From contig NZ_JALKII010000003.1 of NCBI RefSeq assembly GCF_023051175.1, forward strand, positions 62,001-126,000: a stretch of 64,000 bases of DNA, in the 5' to 3' direction. The stretch's first letter is position 1; every line of letters begins with the position of its first letter. Both the position numbers and the translations under genes were made by a program. This DNA comes from Alcanivorax quisquiliarum. GTDB lineage: Bacteria > Pseudomonadota > Gammaproteobacteria > Pseudomonadales > Alcanivoracaceae. The notes under the pieces were generated by a model that saw nothing but the letters and a program-made list of their open reading frames with translations, was not told where the DNA came from and ran no database searches. Below are positions 11,587 to 21,122 of the stretch, in pieces.

Positions 11587-12715
11587 ACCCTTCCGCCAGC
11601 TGTCGTCCGGCGCCGTCGGCCGCCCCAACAGCCTGAGCTGGCGGCTGCACCTTGACGCACCGCTGTTGGCGGCCTTGATCATGCTGTGTCTCGGTGGACT
11701 ACTGGTGCTCTACAGCGCCGCCGATAGCAACATTGAAGTCATCGTGCGCCAGACCATGCGCTTCGGCCTGGGTTTTGCTGCGCTCTTTCTGTTCGCTCAG
11801 ATTCCGCCCCGCAGCTACCGCTTCTGGGCGCCGGTGTTTTACGGCATCGGCCTGCTACTGCTGGTGCTGGTGCTATTCGCCGGGGTTCACGCCATGGGGG
11901 CCCAGCGTTGGCTCGCGATCCCCGGCATCGGCCGCTTCCAGCCTGCGGAGATCATGAAGCTGGCCGTGCCGGCGATGGTCGCCTGGCATTTCAGCGAACG
12001 CTCCTTGCCGCCCCGTTTCCGTGATGTCCTGGTCGTGCTCGCCATCACTCTGGTGCCGGTGGCGCTGATTGCGCGGCAGCCTGATCTCGGCACCGCCATC
12101 CTGGTAGCAGCTGGTGGCCTGCTCGTGCTGTTTGTCGCCGGGTTATCGTGGAGGCTGATCGCCGCCGCCGGTGCACTGCTTGCGGCAGCAGCTCCGCTGA
12201 TGTATTTCTTTGTGTTGCACGATTATCAGCGCCGCCGGGTAGATACATTTCTTAACCCGGAAGCTGACCCACTCGGCGCTGGCTGGAATATCATACAATC
12301 CAAGACAGCAATCGGTTCCGGTGGTATTACCGGTAAGGGCTGGCTCAATGGCACGCAATCGCGGCTGGATTTTCTACCGGAATCTTCTACTGATTTCATT
12401 GTCGCAGTACTGGGCGAGGAGATCGGCCTGGTGGGAATTCTGCTGTTGCTTGCCACATACCTGTTCATCGTCGGGCGCAGCCTGATGATCAGCTGGCAGG
12501 CGCAGGATAATTTCAGCCGCCTGCTGGCCGCATCGCTGGCGCTGACTTTTTTCATTTACGTATTTGTGAACATCGGCATGGTTTCCGGGCTGATGCCGGT
12601 GGTGGGCGTCCCCCTGCCTCTGGTCAGCTTTGGCGGCACCTCGATTGTCACGTTGTTGGCAGGCTTCGGCGTACTGATGTCGATTCACACACACCGAAAA
12701 CTGCTTGGCCATTGA
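11576..12715 (+). CDS. rodA: Rod-shape peptidoglycan glycosyltransferase RodA
   Basis: SEDS-family polytopic membrane protein that polymerises glycan strands in the elongasome together with PBP2. The start is a GTG at 11576, preceded by a strong ribosome-binding site (GGAGG at about 11566) and overlapping mrdA by 11 bases. 379 residues with about ten membrane segments. SEDS motifs seen: QRWLAIPGIGRFQPAEIMKL, the RQPDLGTA segment, KGWLNGTQSRLDFLPESSTD, and the C-terminal PLPLVSFGGTS. Confidence 0.95.
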   Translation: MHLEPFRQLSSGAVGRPNSLSWRLHLDAPLLAALIMLCLGGLLVLYSAADSNIEVIVRQTMRFGLGFAALFLFAQIPPRSYRFWAPVFYGIGLLLLVLVLFAGVHAMGAQRWLAIPGIGRFQPAEIMKLAVPAMVAWHFSERSLPPRFRDVLVVLAITLVPVALIARQPDLGTAILVAAGGLLVLFVAGLSWRLIAAAGALLAAAAPLMYFFVLHDYQRRRVDTFLNPEADPLGAGWNIIQSKTAIGSGGITGKGWLNGTQSRLDFLPESSTDFIVAVLGEEIGLVGILLLLATYLFIVGRSLMISWQAQDNFSRLLAASLALTFFIYVFVNIGMVSGLMPVVGVPLPLVSFGGTSIVTLLAGFGVLMSIHTHRKLLGH

Positions 12716-12729
12716 TTGCAGGAGTTTCA

Positions 12730-13761
12730 ATGCGACAGGGTGTTGTTCGTTTCTTTCTTGCGGCCTGCCTGCTCGGGCCTGGTCTGCTCCCGCACCTTGC
12801 AATGGCAGGCCAGGGCATCTACAGCGACCACGACGACGCGCAGGCGCTGATCCGGGAGCTGGTCGCTGAAGGGCTTGATGAAAAGCACATCACGGCACTG
12901 ATCAATAGCGCCGAGCGCCAGGAACGTATCCTGGAGGCCATCGCCAAGCCGGCCGAGCGCACCCTGAGCTGGGGCGAATACCGCAAGATTTTCGTGCAGG
13001 ACAGCCGCATCGAGCAGGGGCTGGCATTCTGGCGGGAGCATCGTGCACTGCTGGAAAAAGCCGAAGCGCAGTTTGGTGTGCCGGCAGAGATCATCATCGC
13101 CATCATCGGCGTGGAAACCCGCTACGGCCAGCACAAGGGCACCTGGCGCGCAGTCGATGCGCTGGCCACGCTTGGCTTTGATTATCCGCCACGGGCCGCG
13201 TTTTTCCGGCGCGAGCTGAAAGAGCTGTTGCTGCTGGAGCGCGATGCCGGCATCGACGCCAGCACCGTGCGCGGTTCCTATGCCGGCGCGCTGGGCATGC
13301 CGCAGTTCATTCCCTCCAGCTACCGCGCCTATGCGGTGGATTTCGACGGCGACGGCAAGATCGACCTGATCGACAACGTCGCCGACGTGGTCGGCTCGGT
13401 GGCCAACTACTTCCGCGCCCACCGCTGGCAAACCGGCCTGCCGGTGGCCGCCCGCGCACAGATTGTCGGCGCGGACGCCGCAGCGCTGTTCGGCACCAGT
13501 TATGAAACCTCGCTGACACTGGCGGACGCCCGTGCCAAAGGCGCAACGCCGCTCTCCTGCGAGGACAAGGCACATCGCTACTGCTATGATCTGCCCGCGG
13601 ACACCCGGGTTGCAGCGCTGGAGCTTGATGGCGAGCACGGCAGCGAATTCTGGCTGACCACGGAAAACTTCTACGTCATCACCCGCTATAACCGCAGCCG
13701 CCTGTATGCCATGGCGGTGCTGCAATTGAGCCGCGAGATCGCCGATCGCATGGAGAACTGA
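12730..13761 (+). CDS. mltB: Membrane-bound lytic murein transglycosylase B
   Basis: Cleaves glycan strands of peptidoglycan in the periplasm, leaving 1,6-anhydro ends. The start at 12730 follows CAGGAG; a possible start 18 bases upstream overlaps rodA. 343 residues: a signal peptide (MRQGVVRFFLAACLLGPGLLPHLAMAGQG, broken here in two for reading: MRQGVVRFF then LAACLLGPGLLPHLAMA), and the SLT-B domain with the catalytic glutamate in IIGVETRYGQHKGTW and the GALGMPQFIPSSY segment. No lipobox cysteine at the usual place, so it may be soluble. Overlaps rlpA by one base. Confidence 0.9.
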   Translation: MRQGVVRFFLAACLLGPGLLPHLAMAGQGIYSDHDDAQALIRELVAEGLDEKHITALINSAERQERILEAIAKPAERTLSWGEYRKIFVQDSRIEQGLAFWREHRALLEKAEAQFGVPAEIIIAIIGVETRYGQHKGTWRAVDALATLGFDYPPRAAFFRRELKELLLLERDAGIDASTVRGSYAGALGMPQFIPSSYRAYAVDFDGDGKIDLIDNVADVVGSVANYFRAHRWQTGLPVAARAQIVGADAAALFGTSYETSLTLADARAKGATPLSCEDKAHRYCYDLPADTRVAALELDGEHGSEFWLTTENFYVITRYNRSRLYAMAVLQLSREIADRMEN

Positions 13762-14699
13762 TGCACGCCCGTGCCCTGCCCTATTCGCTGCTGACGCTGC
13801 TTTTTACCGGCCTGCTGCTTGGCGGCTGTGCCGGCCGTGTGCCGGCCCCGCCCGCCGGCGCGCCCGGCGACGCTCCGGCGACGCCGCCTGTCACGCCCGG
13901 CAGCGATCGTTACAGTATTTCTCAGGACACTGCGCCGGCAAAACGCCCGGATGTGAACACCATTCCCGAGCCGGAGGTGCGTGCTGAGTTGCCGAGCCGT
14001 TACGGTAACCACTCGCCGTATACCGTGTTTGGCCAGACCTACCACGTGCTGCCCGATGCCGAGGGTTACACCGCCGAAGGCATTGCCTCCTGGTACGGCG
14101 TAAAATTCCATGGCCACCGCACTTCCAGCGGCGAGCCATATGATATGTATCAGTTCACGGCAGCCCATCGCAGCCTGCCCCTGCCGAGCTTTGCCCGTGT
14201 GACCAACCTGGATAACGGCAAATCGGTGGTGGTACGGGTCAACGATCGCGGCCCGTTCCACCCTGATCGCGAGATCGACCTTTCCTGGGCGGCCGCCAGC
14301 CGCCTGGGCATCGAACAAAGCGGCACCGGCCGGGTGCGCGTGGAAGTGCTCACCCCAGCCGGGCAACAGACACGCACGGCCAGTGACGACACCCGAGACG
14401 GCGCCAGAACATCTGGCGCTGGCTCCGGCATCATTCGCGCCGCCGCCGATAGTCCGCCACCCCCGGCAGAGTTGTATTTGCAGATAGGCGCGTTCCGCCA
14501 GCCCGAATCCGCCCAGCAACTCGTCAATCGTCTGCTGGCTCAGTTCAGCTATCCGGTCGCGATTCGACCCGGTCCCAGCAGCAGCGAGCCTCTTTACCGC
14601 GTCTGGCTGGGCCCGTTCAGCACCGAGCAAAGCCGGGAGACCGCCCATGGCGATCTGTTCGAGGCTGGTTACGGCGAGCCTGTGCGCGTAATGCCCTGA
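13761..14699 (+). CDS. rlpA: Septal ring lytic transglycosylase RlpA
   Basis: Outer-membrane lipoprotein that cleaves denuded (peptide-free) glycan strands at the septum. 312 residues: signal peptide with lipobox LLGGC, a Pro/Ala-rich linker, the double-psi beta-barrel domain (GIASWYGVKFHGHRTSSGE and VVVRVNDRGPFHPDREIDLS with the catalytic Asp region), and a C-terminal SPOR domain (YLQIGAFRQPESAQQLVNRL). The start overlaps the mltB stop (TGATG). The mrdA-rodA-mltB-rlpA-dacC order is the Pseudomonas one. Confidence 0.95.
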   Translation: MHARALPYSLLTLLFTGLLLGGCAGRVPAPPAGAPGDAPATPPVTPGSDRYSISQDTAPAKRPDVNTIPEPEVRAELPSRYGNHSPYTVFGQTYHVLPDAEGYTAEGIASWYGVKFHGHRTSSGEPYDMYQFTAAHRSLPLPSFARVTNLDNGKSVVVRVNDRGPFHPDREIDLSWAAASRLGIEQSGTGRVRVEVLTPAGQQTRTASDDTRDGARTSGAGSGIIRAAADSPPPPAELYLQIGAFRQPESAQQLVNRLLAQFSYPVAIRPGPSSSEPLYRVWLGPFSTEQSRETAHGDLFEAGYGEPVRVMP

Positions 14700-14842
14700 G
14701 CTAGCACCGTGGCCTTTCGAGACGGGTCGAGGCGGGCCTGCTGCGAGGTGATCCAAAGCCAAGTTGCACACCGCCACTACACCGCCCCCCGGCATGAATT
14801 TCTGCGGCCAGCGCCGCCAGCACTCTTGAAATGTGAGGAGCC

Positions 14843-16015
14843 ATGAAAAACCATCCGATGTCCGCTGCCCGCCATGTGCCGCTCTTTGCCCTGATCGGGG
14901 TACTACTGGCCTGGACCAGCGCCACCGCCAGCGCAGCGCTGATCCCCAGCCCGCCACAAGTAGAAGCCAGCGGTTATATCCTCATGGATGCCGCCAGCGG
15001 CCGGATCCTGGTCGAGCACAACGCCCATGAACCGCTGCCGCCCGCCAGCCTGACCAAAATCATGACCGACTACATCGTGGCGCGGGAGCTAGACAATAAT
15101 AATCTGAGCCTGGATGAGGAGGTCACCATCAGCGTGAATGCCTGGCGCATGGGCGGCTCCAAAATGTTTGTGCGCGAGGGCACGCGCGTGCGGGTCGAAG
15201 ATCTGCTGCGCGGACTGATCATCCAGTCCGGCAACGATGCCACCGTGGCCTTGGCCGAGCATATCGCCGGTGGCGAAGATGCTTTTGCCGAAATGATGAA
15301 CCAGCAAGCCAGCCGACTCGGACTGAAGAACTCCTATTTCGTCAACGCCACTGGCTGGCCGGATGAGCGTCAGGTCACCAGCGCCTACGATATGGCGGTG
15401 CTGACCCATGCGTTGATCCGCGATTTCCCCGACAACTACCTGATGTATCGGGAAAAGTCATTTACCTATAACAATATCACCCAGCAAAACCGCAACCTGC
15501 TGCTGTGGCGCGACCCGAGCGTTGATGGCGTCAAGACCGGCCACACCGATGCCGCCGGCTACTGCCTGGTGGCTTCCGCCGAACGCGACGGAATGCGGCT
15601 CATCTCGGTAGTCATGGGCACCAGCTCGGAGCAGGCACGCGCTCGCGAAAGCCAGAAGCTGCTCAATTACGGCTTCCGTTTCTTCGAGAACTACCGTGCC
15701 TACGAGGCCGGTGAAACCTTGACCGATGCCCGTGTCTGGATGGGCCGGCAAGCGCAGGTCGCGCTGGGGCTGGATAACGCACTGGTGATGACCATTCCTC
15801 GCGGCAGCCACGATCAGCTCAGCGCCGAAATGACTTTGAACAAGGACATCACCGCACCGATCAGCCAAGGCCAGCAACTGGGCACGGTCACTATCAGCCT
15901 GGATGGCGAAGCAGTGCTCCAGCAGCCGCTGGTAGCGCTCACCGCAGTGGAGCAAGCCGGCTTGTTCAAACGCATCTGGCACAGCCTGGTACGTTTTTTC
16001 AGCAACCTGTTCTGA
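14843..16015 (+). CDS. dacC: D-alanyl-D-alanine carboxypeptidase (PBP5/6 type)
   Basis: Trims the terminal D-alanine from peptidoglycan pentapeptides in the periplasm. 390 residues, with the start at an ATG after GTGAGGAG. Signal peptide ending near ATASA at residue 31; active-site SxxK is S69-L-T-K72; SGN motif in IQSGNDATVA; KTG in GVKTGHTDAAGYC. PBP5 C-terminal domain, then an amphipathic tail (LFKRIWHSLVRFFSNLF) that anchors such proteins to the inner membrane. P. aeruginosa calls the gene at this position dacC; dacA would be an equally fair name. Confidence 0.93.
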   Translation: MKNHPMSAARHVPLFALIGVLLAWTSATASAALIPSPPQVEASGYILMDAASGRILVEHNAHEPLPPASLTKIMTDYIVARELDNNNLSLDEEVTISVNAWRMGGSKMFVREGTRVRVEDLLRGLIIQSGNDATVALAEHIAGGEDAFAEMMNQQASRLGLKNSYFVNATGWPDERQVTSAYDMAVLTHALIRDFPDNYLMYREKSFTYNNITQQNRNLLLWRDPSVDGVKTGHTDAAGYCLVASAERDGMRLISVVMGTSSEQARARESQKLLNYGFRFFENYRAYEAGETLTDARVWMGRQAQVALGLDNALVMTIPRGSHDQLSAEMTLNKDITAPISQGQQLGTVTISLDGEAVLQQPLVALTAVEQAGLFKRIWHSLVRFFSNLF

Positions 16016-16081
16016 CACATGCCCCTTGGCCGGGGCCTGGCAATGGATACCGGGGCTACTGCCGCAGCCCGGAGGAAAACA

Positions 16082-16351
16082 ATGAGCATCAACGAACATC
16101 TGTGGGAGTTTCCCCACACCATGACATTGAAGGTCATGGGTGCCAGCGACAGCCCCGTCCGCGATGTGGTCGTCGCCGTGCTGAGTGCCCATGTGCCAGC
16201 GTTCGATCCGAACGCCGATGTGCACATCACGCCGAGCAGCAAGGGCAACTTTGTCTCCGTGAACGCCAGGGTAGTGATGGAGCGGCGCGAGCAGGTCGAG
16301 GCTATTTATGCCGCGCTGAATGCATCGGAGCACGTCAAGGTCGTTTTCTGA
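16082..16351 (+). CDS. ybeD: YbeD-family (DUF493) regulatory-domain protein
   Basis: Small ACT-like-fold protein of unknown role, found beside lipB and dacA/C across gammaproteobacteria. The ATG at 16082 follows GGAGG (16072-16076) and gives 89 residues, the usual size; an in-frame start 63 bases upstream is disregarded. Typical segments: WEFPHTMTLKVMG, then ITPSSKGNFVSV and the C-terminal ASEHVKVVF. Confidence 0.92.
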   Translation: MSINEHLWEFPHTMTLKVMGASDSPVRDVVVAVLSAHVPAFDPNADVHITPSSKGNFVSVNARVVMERREQVEAIYAALNASEHVKVVF

Positions 16352-16355
16352 CCGC

Positions 16356-16379
16356 CGTGGCCGCTTGACGGCGGCCACG
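16356..16379 (+). terminator. Hairpin after ybeD
   Basis: A perfect 9-bp stem, CGTGGCCGC (16356-16364) and GCGGCCACG (16371-16379), with a 6-base loop, five bases after the ybeD stop. It lacks a T-run, so termination would be partial or factor-dependent. Confidence 0.4.
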
Positions 16380-16535
16380 CATGTGAAAACCATGAAAGGC
16401 AAGGGAAGCACGGAAGCATGTAAAAAACCATGAGACGGCGGTATCGCACTGCTTGGGCCTGCCTTTACTACTTTCCATCCGCCCGGCACGTCGGGACGCT
16501 TTGAAATGGCCCGATCAGCCCCGATAATGAACCCT

Positions 16536-17240
16536 ATGACGACCTCCGCCCTGATCCTGCGCCAGCTGCCACTGATTGATTACTTGCCCTGCTGGCAAGC
16601 CATGAAAGCTTTCACCGACGCCCGCCAGCCCGACACCCCCGATGAACTGTGGCTGGTGGAACATCCGCCCGTATTCACCCTCGGCCAGGCCGGCAAGCCC
16701 GAACATGTGCTCAACCCCGGCGACATCCCGCTGGTGCAATGCGACCGCGGCGGCCAGGTGACCTACCACGGCCCGGGGCAAACCGTCATTTACCTGATGC
16801 TGGATATTGCCCGGCTGGGCATCGGTGCCCGCGCACTGGTGACCGGCATCGAGCAGGCCATTGTCGATATGCTGGCCGGCCTCGGCATCGACGCCGCCAG
16901 CCGGCCGGATGCGCCGGGGGTGTACGTCGATGGCGCCAAGATTGCCTCGCTTGGCCTGCGTATCCGGCGGGGCCGCAGCTATCACGGCCTGTCTCTCAAC
17001 CGCGACATGGACCTGAGCGCGTTTCAGCGCATCAACCCCTGCGGCTATGCCGGCCAGCCCATGACCAGTCTGGCGCTGTTACAGGCAGACAGCGACCGGG
17101 TGCGCACCGAAACCGCACTGCTGAACGCGCTGCGCAAACGTCTGGCGCTACCCGCCGCCGACGCCTGCCTTGATACGCTGCCGGGGCCGCTACCTGATAC
17201 ACTATCCGGCGTATCGCCGACCTTTGAGGAGCCTTCATGA
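16536..17240 (+). CDS. lipB: Lipoyl(octanoyl) transferase
   Basis: Moves octanoate from acyl carrier protein to lipoyl domains, the first step of lipoate synthesis. The start was set at the third of three close ATGs (16506, 16527, 16536), because it puts the conserved [16 protein letters not shown] segment at the expected distance; none has a good ribosome-binding site. Motifs: [27 protein letters not shown], the catalytic-Lys segment [14 protein letters not shown], and the catalytic cysteine in [14 protein letters not shown]. About 234 residues. Overlaps lipA by four bases. Confidence 0.93.
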   Translation: MTTSALILRQLPLIDYLPCWQAMKAFTDARQPDTPDELWLVEHPPVFTLGQAGKPEHVLNPGDIPLVQCDRGGQVTYHGPGQTVIYLMLDIARLGIGARALVTGIEQAIVDMLAGLGIDAASRPDAPGVYVDGAKIASLGLRIRRGRSYHGLSLNRDMDLSAFQRINPCGYAGQPMTSLALLQADSDRVRTETALLNALRKRLALPAADACLDTLPGPLPDTLSGVSPTFEEPS

Positions 17241-18232
17241 GTACCCCGCGCCCGGCCCGCCAGAAAGTTGCCCTGGGAGAAAAACTGCGTGGTGAGCGCA
17301 AGGTGCGCACCATCATTCCGATGGTGGATGAAAGCAGCGCCCCCGCCCCCCTGCGCAAGCCGGACTGGATTCGTGTGCGGGTGCCGTCCTCCGGCCGCAT
17401 CCAGCAAGTCAAGGACATGCTGCGCAAACAGAAGCTGCACACCGTCTGCGAAGAAGCCGCCTGCCCGAACCTGCCGGAGTGCTTTGGCAGCGGCACCGCC
17501 ACCTTCATGATCATGGGCGATATCTGCACGCGCCGCTGCGCCTTCTGCGATGTGGGCTTCGGTCGCCCGAATGCGCTCGACCCGGACGAGCCACGTGCCC
17601 TTGCCGAAAGCGTGCGCGACATGGGCCTGAAATACGTCGTCGTCACCTCGGTGGATCGCGATGATCTCAGGGACGGTGGCGCCGCGCACTTTGCCGATTG
17701 CATCAATGAAGTGCGCGCCATGACGCCAGCGACCCGCATAGAGATCCTGACCCCGGATTTCCGCGGCTGCCTGGAGCCGGCGCTGGATATCCTCACGCAA
17801 AGCCCGCCGGATGTGTTCAACCACAATATCGAAACCGTACCGCACCTGTACAAGCGCGTCCGGCCCGGCGCCCGTTACGATCATTCGCTGAAACTGTTGC
17901 AGGATTTCGGCCAGCGCAACCCAGGCGTGCCGACCAAATCCGGCATCATGGTGGGGCTTGGCGAAACCTTCGATCAAGTCGTGGAAACGCTTCAGGATCT
18001 GCGCCGGCACGATGTGGACATGCTGACCATCGGCCAGTACCTGCAACCCAGCCCGCACCACGCGCCGGTAGAGCGCTTCGTACACCCGGACGAATTCCGC
18101 GAATATGCCCGCATTGCCGATGAGCTGGGTTTCACCTCGGTGGCCTCTGGCCCCATGGTACGCAGCTCCTACCATGCCGACCTGCAACATCAGGGCATCG
18201 ATGTAGGCGTCGCCCTGACCAAGGCGCAATAA
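17237..18232 (+). CDS. lipA: Lipoyl synthase
   Basis: Radical SAM enzyme that inserts two sulfur atoms into the octanoyl group on lipoyl domains. 331 residues. The auxiliary cluster motif [12 protein letters not shown], the radical SAM motif CTRRCAFC and the C-terminal RSSY serine ligand are all present. ATGA overlap with lipB. The stop is two bases before the next gene, so transcription may continue into it. Confidence 0.97.
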   Translation: MSTPRPARQKVALGEKLRGERKVRTIIPMVDESSAPAPLRKPDWIRVRVPSSGRIQQVKDMLRKQKLHTVCEEAACPNLPECFGSGTATFMIMGDICTRRCAFCDVGFGRPNALDPDEPRALAESVRDMGLKYVVVTSVDRDDLRDGGAAHFADCINEVRAMTPATRIEILTPDFRGCLEPALDILTQSPPDVFNHNIETVPHLYKRVRPGARYDHSLKLLQDFGQRNPGVPTKSGIMVGLGETFDQVVETLQDLRRHDVDMLTIGQYLQPSPHHAPVERFVHPDEFREYARIADELGFTSVASGPMVRSSYHADLQHQGIDVGVALTKAQ

Positions 18233-18234
18233 GC

Positions 18235-18669
18235 ATGAGCGAAGCGCCCATCCTTCATCATGGCCGCTGCCTCTGCGGCGGCGTGCGATATCAGGTGCAA
18301 GGCGCCTTGCCCGGCATCCAACTCTGCCATTGCGGCCAGTGCCGGCTGGCACACGGCACGCCCTTTGCCAGCAATATGCCCGTGCAGCGCAGCGATTTCA
18401 CTCTGCTCAGCGGCGCCGAATTGTTGCAAGGCTATGAATCCTCGCCCGGCAAGGTCCGCACTTTCTGTCGCCGCTGCGGCAGCCCCCTCTACAGCGAGCG
18501 GGACATCTATCCCGATGTGCTGCGGATTCGTGCCGGCTCGCTGGAAGGCGCCATTCAGACGCAGCCCGCCATGCATATCTACACACAGGATCGCTGCAAC
18601 TGGTGGCCCCTGGCCGACGCCCTGCCACGCTATCCCGGCAGCCCCCACAGCACCGAACCGGAGCAATAA
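18235..18669 (+). CDS. GFA-family zinc protein (glutathione-dependent formaldehyde-activating type)
   Basis: 144 residues with the GFA/CENP-V zinc-binding pattern: GRCLCGGVRY at the N terminus, CHCGQCRLAHG, and CRRCGSPLYSE. Founding members accelerate the addition of glutathione to formaldehyde, but most relatives have unknown function, so no activity is claimed. It starts two bases after the lipA stop and ends just before the next gene, which suggests a run-on transcript with lipA. Confidence 0.85.
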   Translation: MSEAPILHHGRCLCGGVRYQVQGALPGIQLCHCGQCRLAHGTPFASNMPVQRSDFTLLSGAELLQGYESSPGKVRTFCRRCGSPLYSERDIYPDVLRIRAGSLEGAIQTQPAMHIYTQDRCNWWPLADALPRYPGSPHSTEPEQ

Positions 18670-18671
18670 CA

Positions 18672-18998
18672 ATGGCCGCCTGGTTACCCGTGTTGAAAGT
18701 CGCGCTGCCGTATATCGCCTCGGTGGCGAGCACCGCCATACCAGCCTTCACCCAGCGCGGCGATGGCAAATCCCAGGCCGTGCTTAATCAGCAGATCAGC
18801 GAGCTTCAAGATGCCGCTGCACGCAATGCAGAATCGGTGCGCGTGCTGGCCGAGCAGATGCAGCGCACCGTGAGCGCCATCGAAGCCGGTGCCGAGAGCA
18901 GCCAGCGTACCTTGCGCCAGGCCCAATGGCTCGCCGCCACCGCGCTGGTGATTGCAGTGGGTTCACTGGGCACCACCCTTTTCCTGCTGGCGGGCTAG
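18672..18998 (+). CDS. Small predicted coiled-coil membrane protein
   Basis: 108 residues, family not recognised. An N-terminal hydrophobic stretch (LPVLKVALPYIASVASTA) is followed by a helical region rich in Gln, Glu and Ala (about residues 35-80, coiled-coil-like: ISELQDAAARNAESVRVLAE) and a C-terminal membrane helix (WLAATALVIAVGSLGTTLFL). It lies two bases after the GFA gene and four before a lipoprotein gene, so probably one transcript. The layout resembles small envelope-anchored spacer proteins; a precise role cannot be given. Confidence 0.7.
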   Translation: MAAWLPVLKVALPYIASVASTAIPAFTQRGDGKSQAVLNQQISELQDAAARNAESVRVLAEQMQRTVSAIEAGAESSQRTLRQAQWLAATALVIAVGSLGTTLFLLAG

Positions 18999-19001
18999 CT
19001 C

Positions 19002-19568
19002 ATGCGGCGGCACTGGCGATACCTGTTTTTGCTCGCGGCCGCCCTCTGGCTGAGCGCTTGCGCCACCCACCCGTCGGCGCCCCCGGAACCTGCCTCGCCC
19101 TGCGCCGACACCGGCACCGCCTCATTTGTGGTATGCCAGTTCTACGGCCGCTACATCACACTGAAACCGTTCGGCCTGCCGGGCAACACCACGCTACGCC
19201 TGCTGCGTCCGTTCCTGAGCGACAGCCTGGGCAATCAATTGCAGGAGGCGATTGCCGATCAAACCGATTACATGGAAGATTTCCCCCAGCAACTGCCCCC
19301 GCTGGCCAGCGGGCCACTGTTCAGCAGCGCCCCGCGTTTCCCCGATCACTTTGATATCCTTGAGGAACGCAGTTTCGCCAGCGACAGCGGCCATCACTGG
19401 GCACTAGTGCGGGTGAGCCTGCGCAGCGACAGCGCTGAAACCGTGTGGCAGGATGAGATTGTCCTCCGGCAGACCCCGTTGGGCTATCGCATCGAGGACT
19501 TCCTGTTTCCCCGAGACAAAGCACCACCGCGCCGGTTGACCAACATCCTGCGCCAGGCCTTCGAGTGA
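19002..19568 (+). CDS. Predicted outer-membrane or periplasmic lipoprotein
   Basis: 188 residues starting MRRHWRYLFLLAAALWLSAC, a clear lipoprotein signal peptide with lipobox LSAC (lipidated Cys20). The mature part has no motif that I recognise; it alternates helix and strand, as in NTF2-like/DUF3828 lipoproteins, and this is only a loose resemblance. It sits three bases after the small membrane protein and three before arfB. Confidence 0.75.
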   Translation: MRRHWRYLFLLAAALWLSACATHPSAPPEPASPCADTGTASFVVCQFYGRYITLKPFGLPGNTTLRLLRPFLSDSLGNQLQEAIADQTDYMEDFPQQLPPLASGPLFSSAPRFPDHFDILEERSFASDSGHHWALVRVSLRSDSAETVWQDEIVLRQTPLGYRIEDFLFPRDKAPPRRLTNILRQAFE

Positions 19569-19571
19569 ACC

Positions 19572-19991
19572 ATGTTTATCATCAACGACCACCTCAGCCT
19601 GCCCGACGATGAGCTTCAGTTCGAAGCCATCCGTGCGCAGGGCGCCGGTGGCCAGAACGTCAACAAAGTGTCCAGCGCCGTGCACCTGCGCTTTGATATC
19701 CACGCCTCGTCACTGCCTGAGCCGATCAAGGAACGGCTGCTGACGCGCGGCGATCAGCGCATCAACAGCGACGGCGTGGTGGTCATCAAGGCACAGCAAT
19801 TTCGCAGCCAGCTGAAAAATCGCGACGACGCGCTGGCACGCCTGCGCGATCTGATTCTCAGCGCCCAACATGTCCCGCGCCCACGCATTCCCACACGCCC
19901 CGGCAAAGCGGCCCGGCAGCGGCGCCTGACCGGCAAGGCGCATCAGGGACGCATCAAGGCACTGCGCGGCAAAATCAACCCGGACGATTGA
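19572..19991 (+). CDS. arfB: Alternative ribosome-rescue factor ArfB
   Basis: Codon-independent peptidyl-tRNA hydrolase that frees ribosomes stalled on mRNAs lacking a stop codon. 139 residues: the class I release-factor GGQ loop is present as AQGAGGQNVNKVSSAVHLRF near residues 24-43, and the C-terminal tail is strongly basic (RPGKAARQRRLTGKAHQGRI), as needed to enter the empty mRNA channel. Starts three bases after the preceding lipoprotein gene. Confidence 0.93.
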   Translation: MFIINDHLSLPDDELQFEAIRAQGAGGQNVNKVSSAVHLRFDIHASSLPEPIKERLLTRGDQRINSDGVVVIKAQQFRSQLKNRDDALARLRDLILSAQHVPRPRIPTRPGKAARQRRLTGKAHQGRIKALRGKINPDD

Positions 19992-20021
19992 CCTGCCCTT
20001 GCACTGAAAGGATGCACGCCG

Positions 20022-21098
20022 ATGACGCTGACACTGCTCTCCCTGTTGGGCGGCCTGGCCTTGCTGATACTCGGCGGTGAATGGCTGGTGGCCGGCGCAT
20101 CGCGCCTGGCCACGCGCTTCGGCATCGCGCCCCTGGTCGTCGGGCTGACAGTCGTCGCCTTCGGCACCAGCGCCCCGGAGATCATGGTCACCGCGAGCGC
20201 CGCCTGGGAAGGCGGGCCGGCCGGTAACCTTGCTCTGGGCAACGTGGTAGGCAGCAGCATCTTCAACGTGCTGGTGATCCTCGGCGTGTGCGCCGTAGTC
20301 GCCCCGCTCGTGGTGCAACGCTCCATGTTGCGCCGGGAACTGCCACTGATGGTCTTCGTATCAGCACTTACACTGTGGCTCGGCCGCGACGGTCTATACA
20401 GCCGTGGCGAAGGTGCTTTGCTGTTCGCTATCTTGTTGCTTTATCTATATGCGCTCGTGCAACAGGTGCGTCGGGGCACCCAGAAATCAGACAGGCCGCC
20501 GGCCTCATCCGACCACGTCGGATGGTCATTGGTGCGTGTCCTGGCTGGCTTGGCGTGTCTGGTGTTCGGCGCCCGCTGGCTGGTCTTCGGTGCTGTTGAA
20601 ATTGCCGAACTGATCGGCCTGAGCGAAACCGTCATCGGGCTGACCATCGTCGCCGCTGGCACCTCCTTGCCTGAAGTGGCCGCCTCGGTCATGGCCACCG
20701 TGCGAGGCGAGCGGGATATCGCCGTAGGAAACATTGTCGGCAGCAATATTTTCAATCTTTGTGCAGCGCTTGCGGTGGCAGCAATCGTCGCCCCTGCCGG
20801 TGTCGCCGCACCAGCCAGCATCCGGGCCTTCGACGGGCCGGTGATGCTGGCCGTGGCGCTGCTATGCGTGCCCTTGTTCCTCAGCGGCCAGCGCATTGGC
20901 CGTTGGGAAGGCGCGATGCTGCTGGGGTATTACGTCGCCTATGTCACTTATCTGGTGCTCGTTGCCACCCAGAGCGCAGCACTGGCCTGGTATAGCCCGC
21001 TTATGCTGTATGGCGCAGTACCGGTGACAGCGCTTGTGGTGCTGGCCAATCTGGCTCGCGCGGTCACCCAACGCCGTCAACTTGCGCACAAATCATGA
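20022..21098 (+). CDS. Calcium/sodium antiporter of the YrbG family
   Basis: Inner-membrane CaCA-family exchanger. 358 residues with about ten membrane helices arranged as two inverted halves. Both alpha-repeat signatures are visible: GTSAPEIMVTASA followed by GNVVGSSIFNVLVILG, and GTSLPEVAASVMA followed by GNIVGSNIFNL. A cytoplasmic loop rich in charged residues (about 140-165) separates the halves. It starts 30 bases after arfB. Physiological ion not provable from sequence. Confidence 0.9.
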   Translation: MTLTLLSLLGGLALLILGGEWLVAGASRLATRFGIAPLVVGLTVVAFGTSAPEIMVTASAAWEGGPAGNLALGNVVGSSIFNVLVILGVCAVVAPLVVQRSMLRRELPLMVFVSALTLWLGRDGLYSRGEGALLFAILLLYLYALVQQVRRGTQKSDRPPASSDHVGWSLVRVLAGLACLVFGARWLVFGAVEIAELIGLSETVIGLTIVAAGTSLPEVAASVMATVRGERDIAVGNIVGSNIFNLCAALAVAAIVAPAGVAAPASIRAFDGPVMLAVALLCVPLFLSGQRIGRWEGAMLLGYYVAYVTYLVLVATQSAALAWYSPLMLYGAVPVTALVVLANLARAVTQRRQLAHKS

Positions 21099-21122
21099 TC
21101 CTCTGAAGCAGGCAGCCGCATC

